From Archaeoglobaceae archaeon (GTDB taxonomy: Archaea; Halobacteriota; Archaeoglobi; Archaeoglobales; Archaeoglobaceae), in NCBI GenBank assembly GCA_027036775.1, contig JALWDS010000018.1, forward strand, positions 1-64,000: a stretch of DNA of 64,000 bases, written 5' to 3'. Below the pieces are notes generated by a model, which was not told the DNA's origin, ran no database searches, and was given only the letters and a program-made list of their open reading frames with translations. Positions 9,761 through 18,911 of the stretch are shown here, piece by piece (the first letter of the stretch is position 1; the number at the start of each line of letters is the position of its first letter). A program made the translations under genes and the position numbers.

Positions 9761-10692
9761 TGAGGGTCGAGGTAATAATACCCACGCTAAACGAGGAGGA
9801 TAGTATTGGTGAAGTCATAGAGGGATTCAAGAGGTTGGGATACAAAGACATAATAGTCATAGACGGAAACAGCACCGATAGAACGAGGGAGATTGCGAAG
9901 GCTAAGGGAGCTAAGGTTGTAATTCAGAGCGGAAAGGGGAAGGGGCAGGCGGTGGCGGAAGCCTTCCAAATAGCTAAAGGTGACGTCGTAGTTTTGATAG
10001 ACGGTGACGGGACTTACCTGCCTGAGGATGTCGAAAAACTTCTCGAACCCATAAGAAAAGGCATTGCGGATCACGTTATAGGGAACAGGCTTGAAAACTT
10101 CGAAAAAGGGGCATTTACGAGGCTGAACCTCTTTGGGAACAAGATTCTAAACGCACTTTTCAGATTTTTTTACGGTGTGGAGTTGAGGGACATCCTTTCT
10201 GGTTACAGGGCTTTGAGGAGGGAGGTTTACAAGAGCATAGACCTCAAGAAGCACGGATTTGAAGTTGAGGTCGAAATGACGGTTGAAACCCTTGCAAACG
10301 GTTTCAGGATCGTGGAGGTTCCCATAAGATACGTTAAGAGGGCTGGAAAAACGAAGTTGAACCCTTTTAAGGACGGTTTGAAGATAGGATGGGCTATATA
10401 CAACCTCTTGATAAGATTCAGCCCTGCGAGATTTTTCCTGCTCTTCGGACTGATTTTAATATTTCTGGGGATGATGGTAGGTTTTTACGTCGTTTACGAT
10501 TGGTTTAGAGGTGTATCTCACGATCTGTTGGCAGTTCTGACAACGCTACTCATAGTTTCGGGATTGCAGGTAATCCTCTTCGGAATGATAAGCGACTTCG
10601 TCCTTAGAAGCAACGTTCAGATGAGGAGGGATTTGAACGAGATTAAAAGGACTTTGGAGGAGTTGAGGAATGTGGACGGTAAAAAGGATTAG
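9760..10692 (+). CDS. Family 2 glycosyltransferase (dolichyl-phosphate hexosyltransferase type)
   Basis: VIIPTLNEEDSIGEVIEGF, DGDGTYLPEDVEKL, C-terminal TM segments. Confidence 0.88.
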   Translation: MRVEVIIPTLNEEDSIGEVIEGFKRLGYKDIIVIDGNSTDRTREIAKAKGAKVVIQSGKGKGQAVAEAFQIAKGDVVVLIDGDGTYLPEDVEKLLEPIRKGIADHVIGNRLENFEKGAFTRLNLFGNKILNALFRFFYGVELRDILSGYRALRREVYKSIDLKKHGFEVEVEMTVETLANGFRIVEVPIRYVKRAGKTKLNPFKDGLKIGWAIYNLLIRFSPARFFLLFGLILIFLGMMVGFYVVYDWFRGVSHDLLAVLTTLLIVSGLQVILFGMISDFVLRSNVQMRRDLNEIKRTLEELRNVDGKKD

Positions 10693-11686
10693 GGAACTCT
10701 TCGACATGGACGTTCACGAACTCGGTAGGATTGCCGACTCCTTGAACGACGACAGGGTGATGTTCGTAGTCAACAGGCACATAAACTACACCAACGTCTG
10801 CATATCCAAATGCCCCCTCTGTGCGTTCTGGAGGGAGAACGGTTACCTCATGAGCAAGGAGGAGATTCTTAAAAAGGTTGAAGAGGCGGTAAGAATGGGA
10901 GCTACGGAGTTGCACATAGTCGGCTCTCACAACCCAGATGTTACGGTCGAATACTTCGAGGACGTTTTCAGTGAGATAAAGTGTAGGTATCCGAACGTCG
11001 TAATAAAGGCTTTAACAGCAACGGAAGTTCACTTCTTGGCTAAGAAGGAGAGGTGTAGCGTTAGAGAGATTCTGTCAAGGCTGAAGGATGCGGGTTTGCA
11101 GATGCTACCAGGTGGGGGTGCCGAAATCCTCTGCGACGACGTTAGAAGGGTCATATGTCCTAAAAAGGCCAAAGCGGAAGAGTGGTTGAGCGTGATGAAG
11201 GTAGCCCACGAGTTGGGATTGAAGAGCAACGCCACGATACTCTTCGGTCACGTAGAGGATGTGAGGCACAGGGCCATACACCTATACAAGCTCTGGAGGT
11301 TGCAAGAAAAAACGAGAGGATTCGTTTCCCTAATTCCACTCGTCTTCCATCCGGAAAACACCGTGCTGAAGAGGAGGGGTCTGGTCGAAGAGAAGACGAA
11401 TCCCGTAGACGTTCTGAAAACCATAGCGGTTTCGAGAATAGTTCTGAGCAACTTTAGGAGCGTTAGGGCTTACTGGGTTGGTTTGGGTGAGAAGTTGGCT
11501 CAAGTTGCCCTGAACTACGGTGCGAACGACATAGACGGAACGATAATGGAGGAGAGGGTTACGCATTCGGCCGGTGCGGATTCTCCAAGGAGTTTGACGG
11601 TTGAAAGGATAGTAAGGATAATAAAATCCGCTGGAAAGATTCCAGTTCAGAGGGACAGCTTTTGCAACGTCATAAGGGTTTACTGA
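10670..11686 (+). CDS. mqnE: Radical SAM aminofutalosine synthase
   Basis: CISKCPLCAF (CX3CX2C), HIVGSHNPD, THSAGADSPRSLT. Confidence 0.85.
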   Translation: MWTVKRIRELFDMDVHELGRIADSLNDDRVMFVVNRHINYTNVCISKCPLCAFWRENGYLMSKEEILKKVEEAVRMGATELHIVGSHNPDVTVEYFEDVFSEIKCRYPNVVIKALTATEVHFLAKKERCSVREILSRLKDAGLQMLPGGGAEILCDDVRRVICPKKAKAEEWLSVMKVAHELGLKSNATILFGHVEDVRHRAIHLYKLWRLQEKTRGFVSLIPLVFHPENTVLKRRGLVEEKTNPVDVLKTIAVSRIVLSNFRSVRAYWVGLGEKLAQVALNYGANDIDGTIMEERVTHSAGADSPRSLTVERIVRIIKSAGKIPVQRDSFCNVIRVY

Positions 11687-12077
11687 GCCTTATCTTTTCG
11701 TCCTCGACTACGTATCCGTTCTCCTCAAGCTCGTCTATCAAAGCCCTTAAAGTTCTCTCATCCAAATTCAGTTCGAACTTCAACTCGTCTAAGGTTTTCT
11801 CTCCTTCGGATAGGGAATCCATTATCATCCTCAAAATTCTGTCCTTCTCGATCAAAACCCTCTTCACGTCCTCGAAATCCTCCTCGTAGAGGTTTGAGAA
11901 CTCCTGAAGAACATTGAGGATTTCTTCTCCAACGCACAAACAATCGAGGTAGAGCTTGTAAACGACCTCCAATCCATCTCTAAACCTGTAACATCTCTCT
12001 ATCCTAACCCTGCCGAAGTTTACGAGCTTTAAAGCCATCCTGTATGCAGTCCTGTAGTCTTTAAACGTAAGCTCCAT
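11670..12077 (-). CDS. Winged-helix-like hypothetical protein
   Basis: 'TLDELKFELNLDERTLRALIDELEENGYVVEDEKIRL' wHTH-like. Confidence 0.6.
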   Translation of the reverse strand: MELTFKDYRTAYRMALKLVNFGRVRIERCYRFRDGLEVVYKLYLDCLCVGEEILNVLQEFSNLYEEDFEDVKRVLIEKDRILRMIMDSLSEGEKTLDELKFELNLDERTLRALIDELEENGYVVEDEKIRLSKPL

Positions 12078-12111
12078 GACGCAAATCTTTGGAAGGGTAT
12101 ATAGCTGTTCC

Positions 12112-12816
12112 TCATTTTTCCTTCAGGTGTTCTATGTATGTGATCGCCTTAGTGATTATCCCGTGTATCACGGTCAGTTCCCTCCTCGTAATCAGAGACC
12201 TTCCCAGTATCCTTCTCAAAGCTATTTTCGTTCTCTCTATTCTATGTTTTGGATACCACACAGCCCTCATCAACCTCTCGAAGTTCTCGACGAGGTTCTC
12301 TATGTCCCTCGCCTTAACTATATTCTTATCCTCCAAACCGTATTTGCCCTTGCTCAGCTCGTACAGCAAAACCGCCACCGCATGGCTCACGTTCATGACT
12401 GGGTATTCGGGATTCGTGGGAATAGTTACCACCATGTGGCAGAGTTCGATCTCCTCGTTGAACAGACCGTAGTCCTCTCTCCCGAAGGCTATCGCAACTT
12501 TACCGCTCTTCCCATCTAAAAAAGCTCTCAACTCCTCGGGAGAAAAGACAGGCTTTCTCACATACCTCTCCTGCCTGCAAGCGGTAACACCGGTCGTTCC
12601 GACGAGCATGTTAACGTGGTCGAGTATCTCATCGAAACCCTTTAAGACCTTCGCGTTTCTGAGTATGTCCTTTGCGTGAGATGCGGTTTTGAATGATTTC
12701 ACCGTAACCCTGCAATCGTATATGTAGAGCTCTTTGAATCCGAAGTTCTTCATAACCCTCGCAACGAAACCCACGTTTTCGGGTATCTTCAAACCGACGA
12801 GGTAAACTCCGATCAT
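12112..12816 (-). CDS. SpoU/TrmJ-family RNA 2'-O-methyltransferase
   Basis: VGLKIPENVGFVARVMKNFG, IAFGREDYGLFNEEIELCH, PVMNVSHAVAVLLYEL. Confidence 0.9.
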   Translation of the reverse strand: MIGVYLVGLKIPENVGFVARVMKNFGFKELYIYDCRVTVKSFKTASHAKDILRNAKVLKGFDEILDHVNMLVGTTGVTACRQERYVRKPVFSPEELRAFLDGKSGKVAIAFGREDYGLFNEEIELCHMVVTIPTNPEYPVMNVSHAVAVLLYELSKGKYGLEDKNIVKARDIENLVENFERLMRAVWYPKHRIERTKIALRRILGRSLITRRELTVIHGIITKAITYIEHLKEK

Positions 12817-13430
12817 ATCACGGATTTGAGGACCTCCAAGTTCTTTAATATGTATCTCTTGGCGTTTCCCTCGACGAAATCTTCGTGTCCGGGATAGAGG
12901 TTTTCGACTTCGAGATTTGAGAGGAGTTCGAGGGATTTGAGAAGATCGTAGGGGTTTCCGCTCGGCAAATCGTATCTACCGAAACCGTATTTGAACACCG
13001 TATCACCGCTGAACAACCACTTCCTCCTCGGTTCGTAGTAGCAAACGCTTCCAGACGTGTGACCGGGGGTGTGAATGACTTCAAGCTCTATCTCACCCAG
13101 ATCGAATCTTTCTCCCCCTCTCACCAGAACATCGGGCTCGAAGTGGTAGATGTATCCCAGAGTTGTCAATCCCTTCTTCAGCAGGTCGAACTCAAGGGAG
13201 TGCATAACCACCTTGCAACCCAACTTCTTCAAGTCCGGAACGGCCATCGCGTGATCGAAGTGGGAGTGGGTTAGGAACACGTATTCAACCTCTTTGGGAT
13301 TTACGTATCTGCTCAGAGCCTTTATAAGAAATGCTGAATCTCCACCTGCGTCTATTATAGAAATGTTCTCGTCGATTAGAAGGTAAACGTTGGCTCCGAG
13401 CGGTGGAGTTACGATCCTTATCGGCTTCAT
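12813..13430 (-). CDS. Metallo-beta-lactamase-fold hydrolase (glyoxalase II-like)
   Basis: THSHFDHAMAVPDL, HTPGHTSGSVCYY, FSGDTVF, PGHED. Confidence 0.9.
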   Translation of the reverse strand: MKPIRIVTPPLGANVYLLIDENISIIDAGGDSAFLIKALSRYVNPKEVEYVFLTHSHFDHAMAVPDLKKLGCKVVMHSLEFDLLKKGLTTLGYIYHFEPDVLVRGGERFDLGEIELEVIHTPGHTSGSVCYYEPRRKWLFSGDTVFKYGFGRYDLPSGNPYDLLKSLELLSNLEVENLYPGHEDFVEGNAKRYILKNLEVLKSVI

Positions 13431-13452
13431 CTATTAGATTTACGCTCGCTTT

Positions 13453-14532
13453 TTAAATTTGTTCTTTCGACAGCTCGATCCACTTTCTGTATCTCGTGAG
13501 AACTTCGCATCCGTTCCTTTTGACCACCACGACGTCCTCAACCCTAACCCCACCAACGTCCCTGTAGTAGAGTCCCGGTTCTACGGTGAAGACCATTCCC
13601 GACTTCAAAACGGTTTCGTTTTCGAATATCCTCGGCTCTTCGTGAATTTCCAAGCCCACTCCGTGACCTGTTGAGTGTATGAACCCTTCACTCGCCCTCT
13701 GCCTCAACGTTTTGTATCCGTAGCTTTCGAGAACGTCGCAAACCGTGTAGTGAACATCTTTAGCCTTAACGCCCTCCCTTATCATAGAAATTGCCTTTTC
13801 CTGAGCCTCTATGACCGCTCTCAGCATTTCGACAATTTTATCGTTTCTGTTCACTATAACGGTTCGCGTGAAGTCGGAGTAGTAGTGATGTCTTCTGCTC
13901 TTGGGAAAAACGTCAATCACGACGTGATCCTCAACGATTCCGCCAGTTGCATGGGGGATTGCGGACAACTTTCCAGAAGAGACTATGGTGTTTTCCGCAA
14001 GGTAACCCTTCAGGTAGAGGTAGTTCTCTATCCTATCCCTCACTACTTCACATCTCTTCTCCCTCTTTAAAACCTTCAATCCGAACTCGAAGGCCCTCAA
14101 AATTGCGAGGCTCGTATCCCTAATTCGTTCTATCTCCTCCCTCGTTTTAATTGCCCTCATTTCCAAAAAGGGGCTCTTCACAACTTTAACGTCGAAGTTT
14201 TGATGGAGCGGTATGGCAAGGTAGGCGGGAAAGTCTATCGGAATACCAACACTCTCAGCTTTGAGACCCTTCAAAAACCTCACGAACATTTCAGCTCTCG
14301 CTCTCCTACTGTCCTTCAACTCCCTCCTTAAATCGTGGTATCCCAAATCTCCGTAGGTCAAAACGTTCTTAACCTTGCTCTCCCTTAAAGCCCTCTCCTT
14401 CTCCATGTCGGGAACTATCAGGTAGTCTTTCCCATTCCTACACGTCACGTAGAAGGCGGAATCGATTGCCCTAAAACTGGTCGCGTAGTAGAGGTTTATA
14501 TCGGAATGCTGGATGAAGATGTCGAACTCCAT
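13453..14532 (-). CDS. M24 family Xaa-Pro dipeptidase/aminopeptidase
   Basis: IPHATGG, DVFPKSRRHHYYSDFTRT, HSTGHGVGLEIHEEP, VEPGLY. Confidence 0.93.
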   Translation of the reverse strand: MEFDIFIQHSDINLYYATSFRAIDSAFYVTCRNGKDYLIVPDMEKERALRESKVKNVLTYGDLGYHDLRRELKDSRRARAEMFVRFLKGLKAESVGIPIDFPAYLAIPLHQNFDVKVVKSPFLEMRAIKTREEIERIRDTSLAILRAFEFGLKVLKREKRCEVVRDRIENYLYLKGYLAENTIVSSGKLSAIPHATGGIVEDHVVIDVFPKSRRHHYYSDFTRTVIVNRNDKIVEMLRAVIEAQEKAISMIREGVKAKDVHYTVCDVLESYGYKTLRQRASEGFIHSTGHGVGLEIHEEPRIFENETVLKSGMVFTVEPGLYYRDVGGVRVEDVVVVKRNGCEVLTRYRKWIELSKEQI

Positions 14533-14556
14533 GGAGCTACTGTGACGAATAAAAAT

Positions 14557-15312
14557 TTAATGTGCGTCGCTTATGTGAACGTGATCCTCTACCTTTATCG
14601 CGGATTCACCGTAAACCTCTCTCAAGACTTCGAGAGTTAGAACCTCATCTGGCCTTCCAACCCTGTAGAAAGTTCTGTTCAAAACAACTATCTCCTTGGT
14701 GTGCTTCAAAAACAGCATGGGATCGTGAGATGTAATCAAAACGAGCTTCCCCTTGGAAAGTTCACCAATCAGTTCGACGAACTCGACCTTTCCAACTGGG
14801 TCTATTGCGGAAAGGGGTTCGTCCAAAAGCAGGACTTCCGGATCGTAAACCAAAGCCCTCGCAAGCAAAACCCTCTGAATCTGCCCACCGCTCAACTCGT
14901 TTAAAGGTTTGTCCCATTCCCTTAAACGAACGAGATTCAAAACCTCCCTAACCCTTTCAACGTCTTCATTGCTCGCAAACCTCGGAAACCTCTTTCTGTG
15001 AAGTAGGAGGGAATCCAAGACGACTTCAAATGCGGTAACTGGCAGGTCGAAATCTTTGGAGAGTTGTGGAACGTAACCCACTCTGTAACTCGCCTTCTCA
15101 GGTTTCCCAGTTATGTCTTCACCCTTCAGAAGAATTTTACCCTTTTTTGGCTTTATCAAACCCAAGATCGTTCTCAAAAGCGTAGTTTTCCCTGAGCCGT
15201 TCGGCCCTATTATCTGATACAACCCACCATCGAAGCAGAGGTTTAAACCTTTGAGTATGTATTCGCCGTTAAAAACGACGTCAACATCCCTAACCTCAAG
15301 TGTGCACGCCAT
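14557..15312 (-). CDS. Metal ABC transporter ATP-binding protein (ZnuC-like)
   Basis: GPNGSGKTTLLRTILG, ELSGGQIQRVLLARALV, LLLDEPLSAID; start set to MACTLEV. Confidence 0.9.
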   Translation of the reverse strand: MACTLEVRDVDVVFNGEYILKGLNLCFDGGLYQIIGPNGSGKTTLLRTILGLIKPKKGKILLKGEDITGKPEKASYRVGYVPQLSKDFDLPVTAFEVVLDSLLLHRKRFPRFASNEDVERVREVLNLVRLREWDKPLNELSGGQIQRVLLARALVYDPEVLLLDEPLSAIDPVGKVEFVELIGELSKGKLVLITSHDPMLFLKHTKEIVVLNRTFYRVGRPDEVLTLEVLREVYGESAIKVEDHVHISDAH

Positions 15313-15351
15313 ATAAAAACCTTTATTAGTTCCGTGCACAAAAGCCTTTTT

Positions 15352-16185
15352 ATGAAACGATTGATACCGATCGTTCTCATCGCTCTAATTTCGAAGGTGA
15401 GTGCCCTAACAATCGTAACGACCTTTCCGAGCTTGGCAAACGACGTAAAGCTGATAGCTCCGAACGACAAGATTTACTACATTCCAGCCTATTCACACGA
15501 CTACCAGTTGACGTCTAAAGATGTCGAGATGCTAAAGAGAGCTGACGTCATCGTTTCGACGGCACACACACACTTCGAGAAGAAGATTGAGGAGATGGTC
15601 GAAAAGGGGGAGATAAGAGCCAAGCTGATAGAGATTCCGAAGATTAGGGGTATAAGGCTCTTGAATTATCCGGGGACGAACAGAATCAACTACCACATGC
15701 CTATATACGATCCCCACAACTACGAGGTGTTTCTAAACTACCTCGCAAGAGTCCTCGAAGAACTGAATCCCAACGGAAGTTACGTTGAAAACGCCAAGAG
15801 GGTTTGCATAGAAGTTGAAGAGGTTGTTGACAATGTTAGATACAACGGAACCGCTCTGGTTGACTATCCCTACGGTCAATACGCTGTCAGCTGGACAGGA
15901 TTGAAGGTCGTTGGAGTGGTTTTCAACACACCCACCACTCCCGAAAAGTTTAAAGAGGTTGACTACCTGGTTCTGACGAGGAACTCCGAAAGGTCTGAAG
16001 CACTGATGGAAAACGTTCCCCACAGATACGTGATATACATAGACTCACCGTTCTCGAACCGCACCATACTCCAAAAACTGAAAGACATGAAAGTCGTTAA
16101 GAGTTCCAAAACGCCGGGATTCGAAGCTTTAACGTGCATCTTGGCGGTATCGTTATGGCTGTTGAGAAGTGGATTCTCACGGTAA
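15352..16185 (+). CDS. Metal ABC transporter solute-binding protein (ZnuA/cluster 9-like)
   Basis: Signal peptide; VTTFPSLANDVKLIA, YSHDYQLTSKDVEMLKRADVIVST, C-terminal TM; start set to MKRL. Confidence 0.75.
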   Translation: MKRLIPIVLIALISKVSALTIVTTFPSLANDVKLIAPNDKIYYIPAYSHDYQLTSKDVEMLKRADVIVSTAHTHFEKKIEEMVEKGEIRAKLIEIPKIRGIRLLNYPGTNRINYHMPIYDPHNYEVFLNYLARVLEELNPNGSYVENAKRVCIEVEEVVDNVRYNGTALVDYPYGQYAVSWTGLKVVGVVFNTPTTPEKFKEVDYLVLTRNSERSEALMENVPHRYVIYIDSPFSNRTILQKLKDMKVVKSSKTPGFEALTCILAVSLWLLRSGFSR

Positions 16186-16934
16186 CCCTCGCATCTCTGA
16201 TGTATGGAATTCTCAGCCCGATAGTTTACGCAAGAAAGCTACAGTTTCTTTCCGCCTCCGCATCGCACACCGCACTTCTCGCGGTTCTAATATCCATACC
16301 TCTCTCAAACATCCTTCCGGACTACTTGGTTTCGATCGCAGTTGGATTGGCTTTGATATACGCAGTTGGATACGCGATAGACAAAGGAGTTGACCCAAAC
16401 ACCGCAACGTCCGTTTTGGTATCTTTTACAGCGTCGGCAAGCGTCATCACGATGTTCTACGTCGTAACCAAATACGAAGTTAGAACGGACATAGACGCCT
16501 TGATAATGGGCGATCCCCTCCTCGTAACTTGGAGGGACGTGACCGTCCTAATCGTAGCCTCGATCTTCGTCGTTTCTGTTGTAGCTCTAACATACAGGGA
16601 GCAGTTTCACATAGGTTTGGACAGGGACTGTGCGACCTTGGCGGGTATAAACGTAAAAATCTACGATGCCCTCTTCTACACCATACTTGCGATATCGACG
16701 ATTGCAATTATAAAGATTGTGGGTTTCGTCCTTCAGCACGTCCTGATACTCCTACCCTGTGCAATCGCCATGAGGTTTGCGAGGGGGATGAAGGCTTTAA
16801 TAACATACAGCGTAGTTATAAGCATTTCTTCAGCGGTTCTGGGATTGTTCTTAGCTTTGAACTTGAACCTATCTCCGTCGGGATTGATAGGTTTGATAAT
16901 GTTCGCCTTCTACCTCTTGAAACTCAGGAGGTGA
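16155..16934 (+). CDS. Metal ABC transporter permease (ZnuB-like)
   Basis: Multi-TM; 'LQFLSASASHTALLAVLISIP', 'HVLILLPCAIAMRFARG'; start set to MAVEK. Confidence 0.85.
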   Translation: MAVEKWILTVTLASLMYGILSPIVYARKLQFLSASASHTALLAVLISIPLSNILPDYLVSIAVGLALIYAVGYAIDKGVDPNTATSVLVSFTASASVITMFYVVTKYEVRTDIDALIMGDPLLVTWRDVTVLIVASIFVVSVVALTYREQFHIGLDRDCATLAGINVKIYDALFYTILAISTIAIIKIVGFVLQHVLILLPCAIAMRFARGMKALITYSVVISISSAVLGLFLALNLNLSPSGLIGLIMFAFYLLKLRR

Positions 16935-16938
16935 TACT

Positions 16939-17313
16939 TTGAGACGTTTCGGGGTATCCATACCCGACAACTTGGCGGAAGATTTGGATAGACTTGTTAA
17001 GATTTTGGGGGTTTCGAGGTCCGAAATAGTTAGGGAGGCTTTGAAAGCTTATCTGAAAGATTTTTCGCATTACCTAACGAAGCACGAGTGCTGTGGAATA
17101 ATAGCAACTGTTTCGAGCGGAGTTTTGAAGGTCGTCGAGGAATACAAGGACGTTGTGAACAGTTACACCCACGCACATTTGGGGGATAGCTGTGTGAACA
17201 GTTTTCTCGTATCTGGTAGTTCGGATAGAATAGCGGAGTTGCATAGGAGGTTGCTGGGCGTGTGCGAGCACGTTAGGTTTATCCCTCTAAAATGCAATGT
17301 ATTTAAACCATAG
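16939..17313 (+). CDS. NikR-family metal-responsive RHH regulator (divergent metal site)
   Basis: RHH 'RRFGVSIPDNLAEDLDRLVKILGVSRSEIVREAL' and ACT-type C-terminus with 'THAHLGDSC'. Confidence 0.85.
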   Translation: MRRFGVSIPDNLAEDLDRLVKILGVSRSEIVREALKAYLKDFSHYLTKHECCGIIATVSSGVLKVVEEYKDVVNSYTHAHLGDSCVNSFLVSGSSDRIAELHRRLLGVCEHVRFIPLKCNVFKP

Positions 17314-17326
17314 ATCAACTGCGGTT

Positions 17327-18142
17327 ATGGAGTTTGTGGAGAGGTTCAACGGCTCCGGCCTTTTGATAGATGTTGAGGAGATAATATACGACTCTAAAGG
17401 TCTTCAACACATTCAGATCTTCAAGACGAAGGACTTCGGAGTGATGCTCGTCTTAGACGGTAAGATACAGCTCACCGAGAGGGACGAGGCATTTTATCAC
17501 GAGATGCTCGTTCATCCCGTAATGATCACGCACGAAAATCCGAAAAAGGTTCTGGTTATAGGAGGAGGGGACGGAGGAGCGGTGAGGGAGATTTTGAAGC
17601 ACGATCCGAACGAGGTGGTTTTAGTCGAGATAGACAGAGAGGTTGTAAACGCATGCAAGAGATACGTTGGAATAGATAGAGGTGCTTTAAACGATCCAAG
17701 GGTGAACCTGCTCTTCGAAGACGGTCTGAAGTTCGTTAGGGATTGCAAGGAGCATTTTGACGTAATTGTAGTCGACGGAACCGATCCGAATCCCGTAAGC
17801 CAAGCCCTTATAAGCAGAGAGTTCTACAAGAACTGCGCGAAGATCTGCGACTACCTTGCAACTCAATCTCAATCTCCGTTCGTTCAAGGCAAATACTTCA
17901 AATCCATATACGCAAATGCAGATTTCAGGTTTAAGAGGGTTTACTTGGGGTTCGTTCCAACCTACCCCCACGGTCTCTGGAGCTACCTGATTGCCTCAGA
18001 CAGATTTGAGGTCTTACCGAGTTTTGAGGTTTTAAGGGAGAGGTTTGAAAAGAGGGAAATCGAAACTATATACTACACGCCGGAGGTTCACGTTTCCGCT
18101 TTTGCTTTACCTAAGTGGATTCAGAATTTGATTTCCAAGTGA
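17327..18142 (+). CDS. speE: Polyamine aminopropyltransferase (spermidine synthase)
   Basis: VLVIGGGDGGAVREILKH, DVIVVDGTDPNPVSQALISREFYKN. Confidence 0.95.
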   Translation: MEFVERFNGSGLLIDVEEIIYDSKGLQHIQIFKTKDFGVMLVLDGKIQLTERDEAFYHEMLVHPVMITHENPKKVLVIGGGDGGAVREILKHDPNEVVLVEIDREVVNACKRYVGIDRGALNDPRVNLLFEDGLKFVRDCKEHFDVIVVDGTDPNPVSQALISREFYKNCAKICDYLATQSQSPFVQGKYFKSIYANADFRFKRVYLGFVPTYPHGLWSYLIASDRFEVLPSFEVLRERFEKREIETIYYTPEVHVSAFALPKWIQNLISK

Positions 18143-18327
18143 TTTACTTTTTCCTTAGGCTCAGATAGATGTGAATTAAGTTCATTTCGCAAGTCATTAG
18201 TTTTTGCTCCGTTGAAGAAAAATAAATCTGATCTGACCATCCATCTATCCAACTATTAAGCAAGGCTGGAATACGCTCAAGCAATACGGATGAAACATAT
18301 TTAACTTGTGGAAGAAGTAAGGGGTGT

Positions 18328-18885
18328 ATGAAGGTGCGGGTGGTAATTAAGGGGAAGGTGCACGATGTTAGGTATAGACCGTTTCTGCTTGGTATAGCTG
18401 AGTCGTTAGAGATTGAAAGATTTTTTGCTGATAATGTTTACGTTGATGGGAAGCAAGCGGTAGAAGTGCTGGTAGAAGATGAAGATGAAAAGGTTAAGGC
18501 CTTTGTTGAGTTTGTGAAGAAGAAAAAGCCTGAAAATGCTGAGGTTGAGAATATAGATGTTGAGGAATACGATGGATATGTAATGAAGACGGAATCGTAC
18601 TACCGCTACTTAACCGCTATGCAATTGGCTAAAATCGCTACCTATGGAGGGAAAATGTTACAAAAGCAAGACGAGACTATAAGAGTAATAAGAGAGGAAT
18701 CTGAGAATATTAGAAAGGAGTTAGGAGCAAAGATCGATTCTGTTGGAAAGAAGGTAGAAGCTGTGGGGGAGAAAGTAGACCTGCTCAGATACGATTTGAG
18801 GGAATACATGGAAACGCATTTAAAGAAGATATACGCTGAAATAGCAGAAATTAAGAATGCTCTTAAGAAGGCCGGAATAATGTAG
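18328..18885 (+). CDS. Acylphosphatase-like domain fused to C-terminal coiled coil
   Basis: 'IKGKVHDVRYRPFLLGIAESLEIERFFADNVYVDGKQAVEVLVE' then heptad-like helix 'IDSVGKKVEAVGEKVDLLRYDLREYM'. Confidence 0.65.
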   Translation: MKVRVVIKGKVHDVRYRPFLLGIAESLEIERFFADNVYVDGKQAVEVLVEDEDEKVKAFVEFVKKKKPENAEVENIDVEEYDGYVMKTESYYRYLTAMQLAKIATYGGKMLQKQDETIRVIREESENIRKELGAKIDSVGKKVEAVGEKVDLLRYDLREYMETHLKKIYAEIAEIKNALKKAGIM

Positions 18886-18911
18886 TTTTGACTATTTTGC
18901 TTAACTCTCAG

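Noticed and set aside
18143-18327. ~50-codon open minus-strand frame (SSVLLERIPALLNSWIDGWSDQIYFSSTEQKLMTCEMNLIHIYLSLRKK*) in an AT-rich spacer
   Set aside because: No start signal or recognisable family; could be a transposase or gene relic but unsupported without a search.
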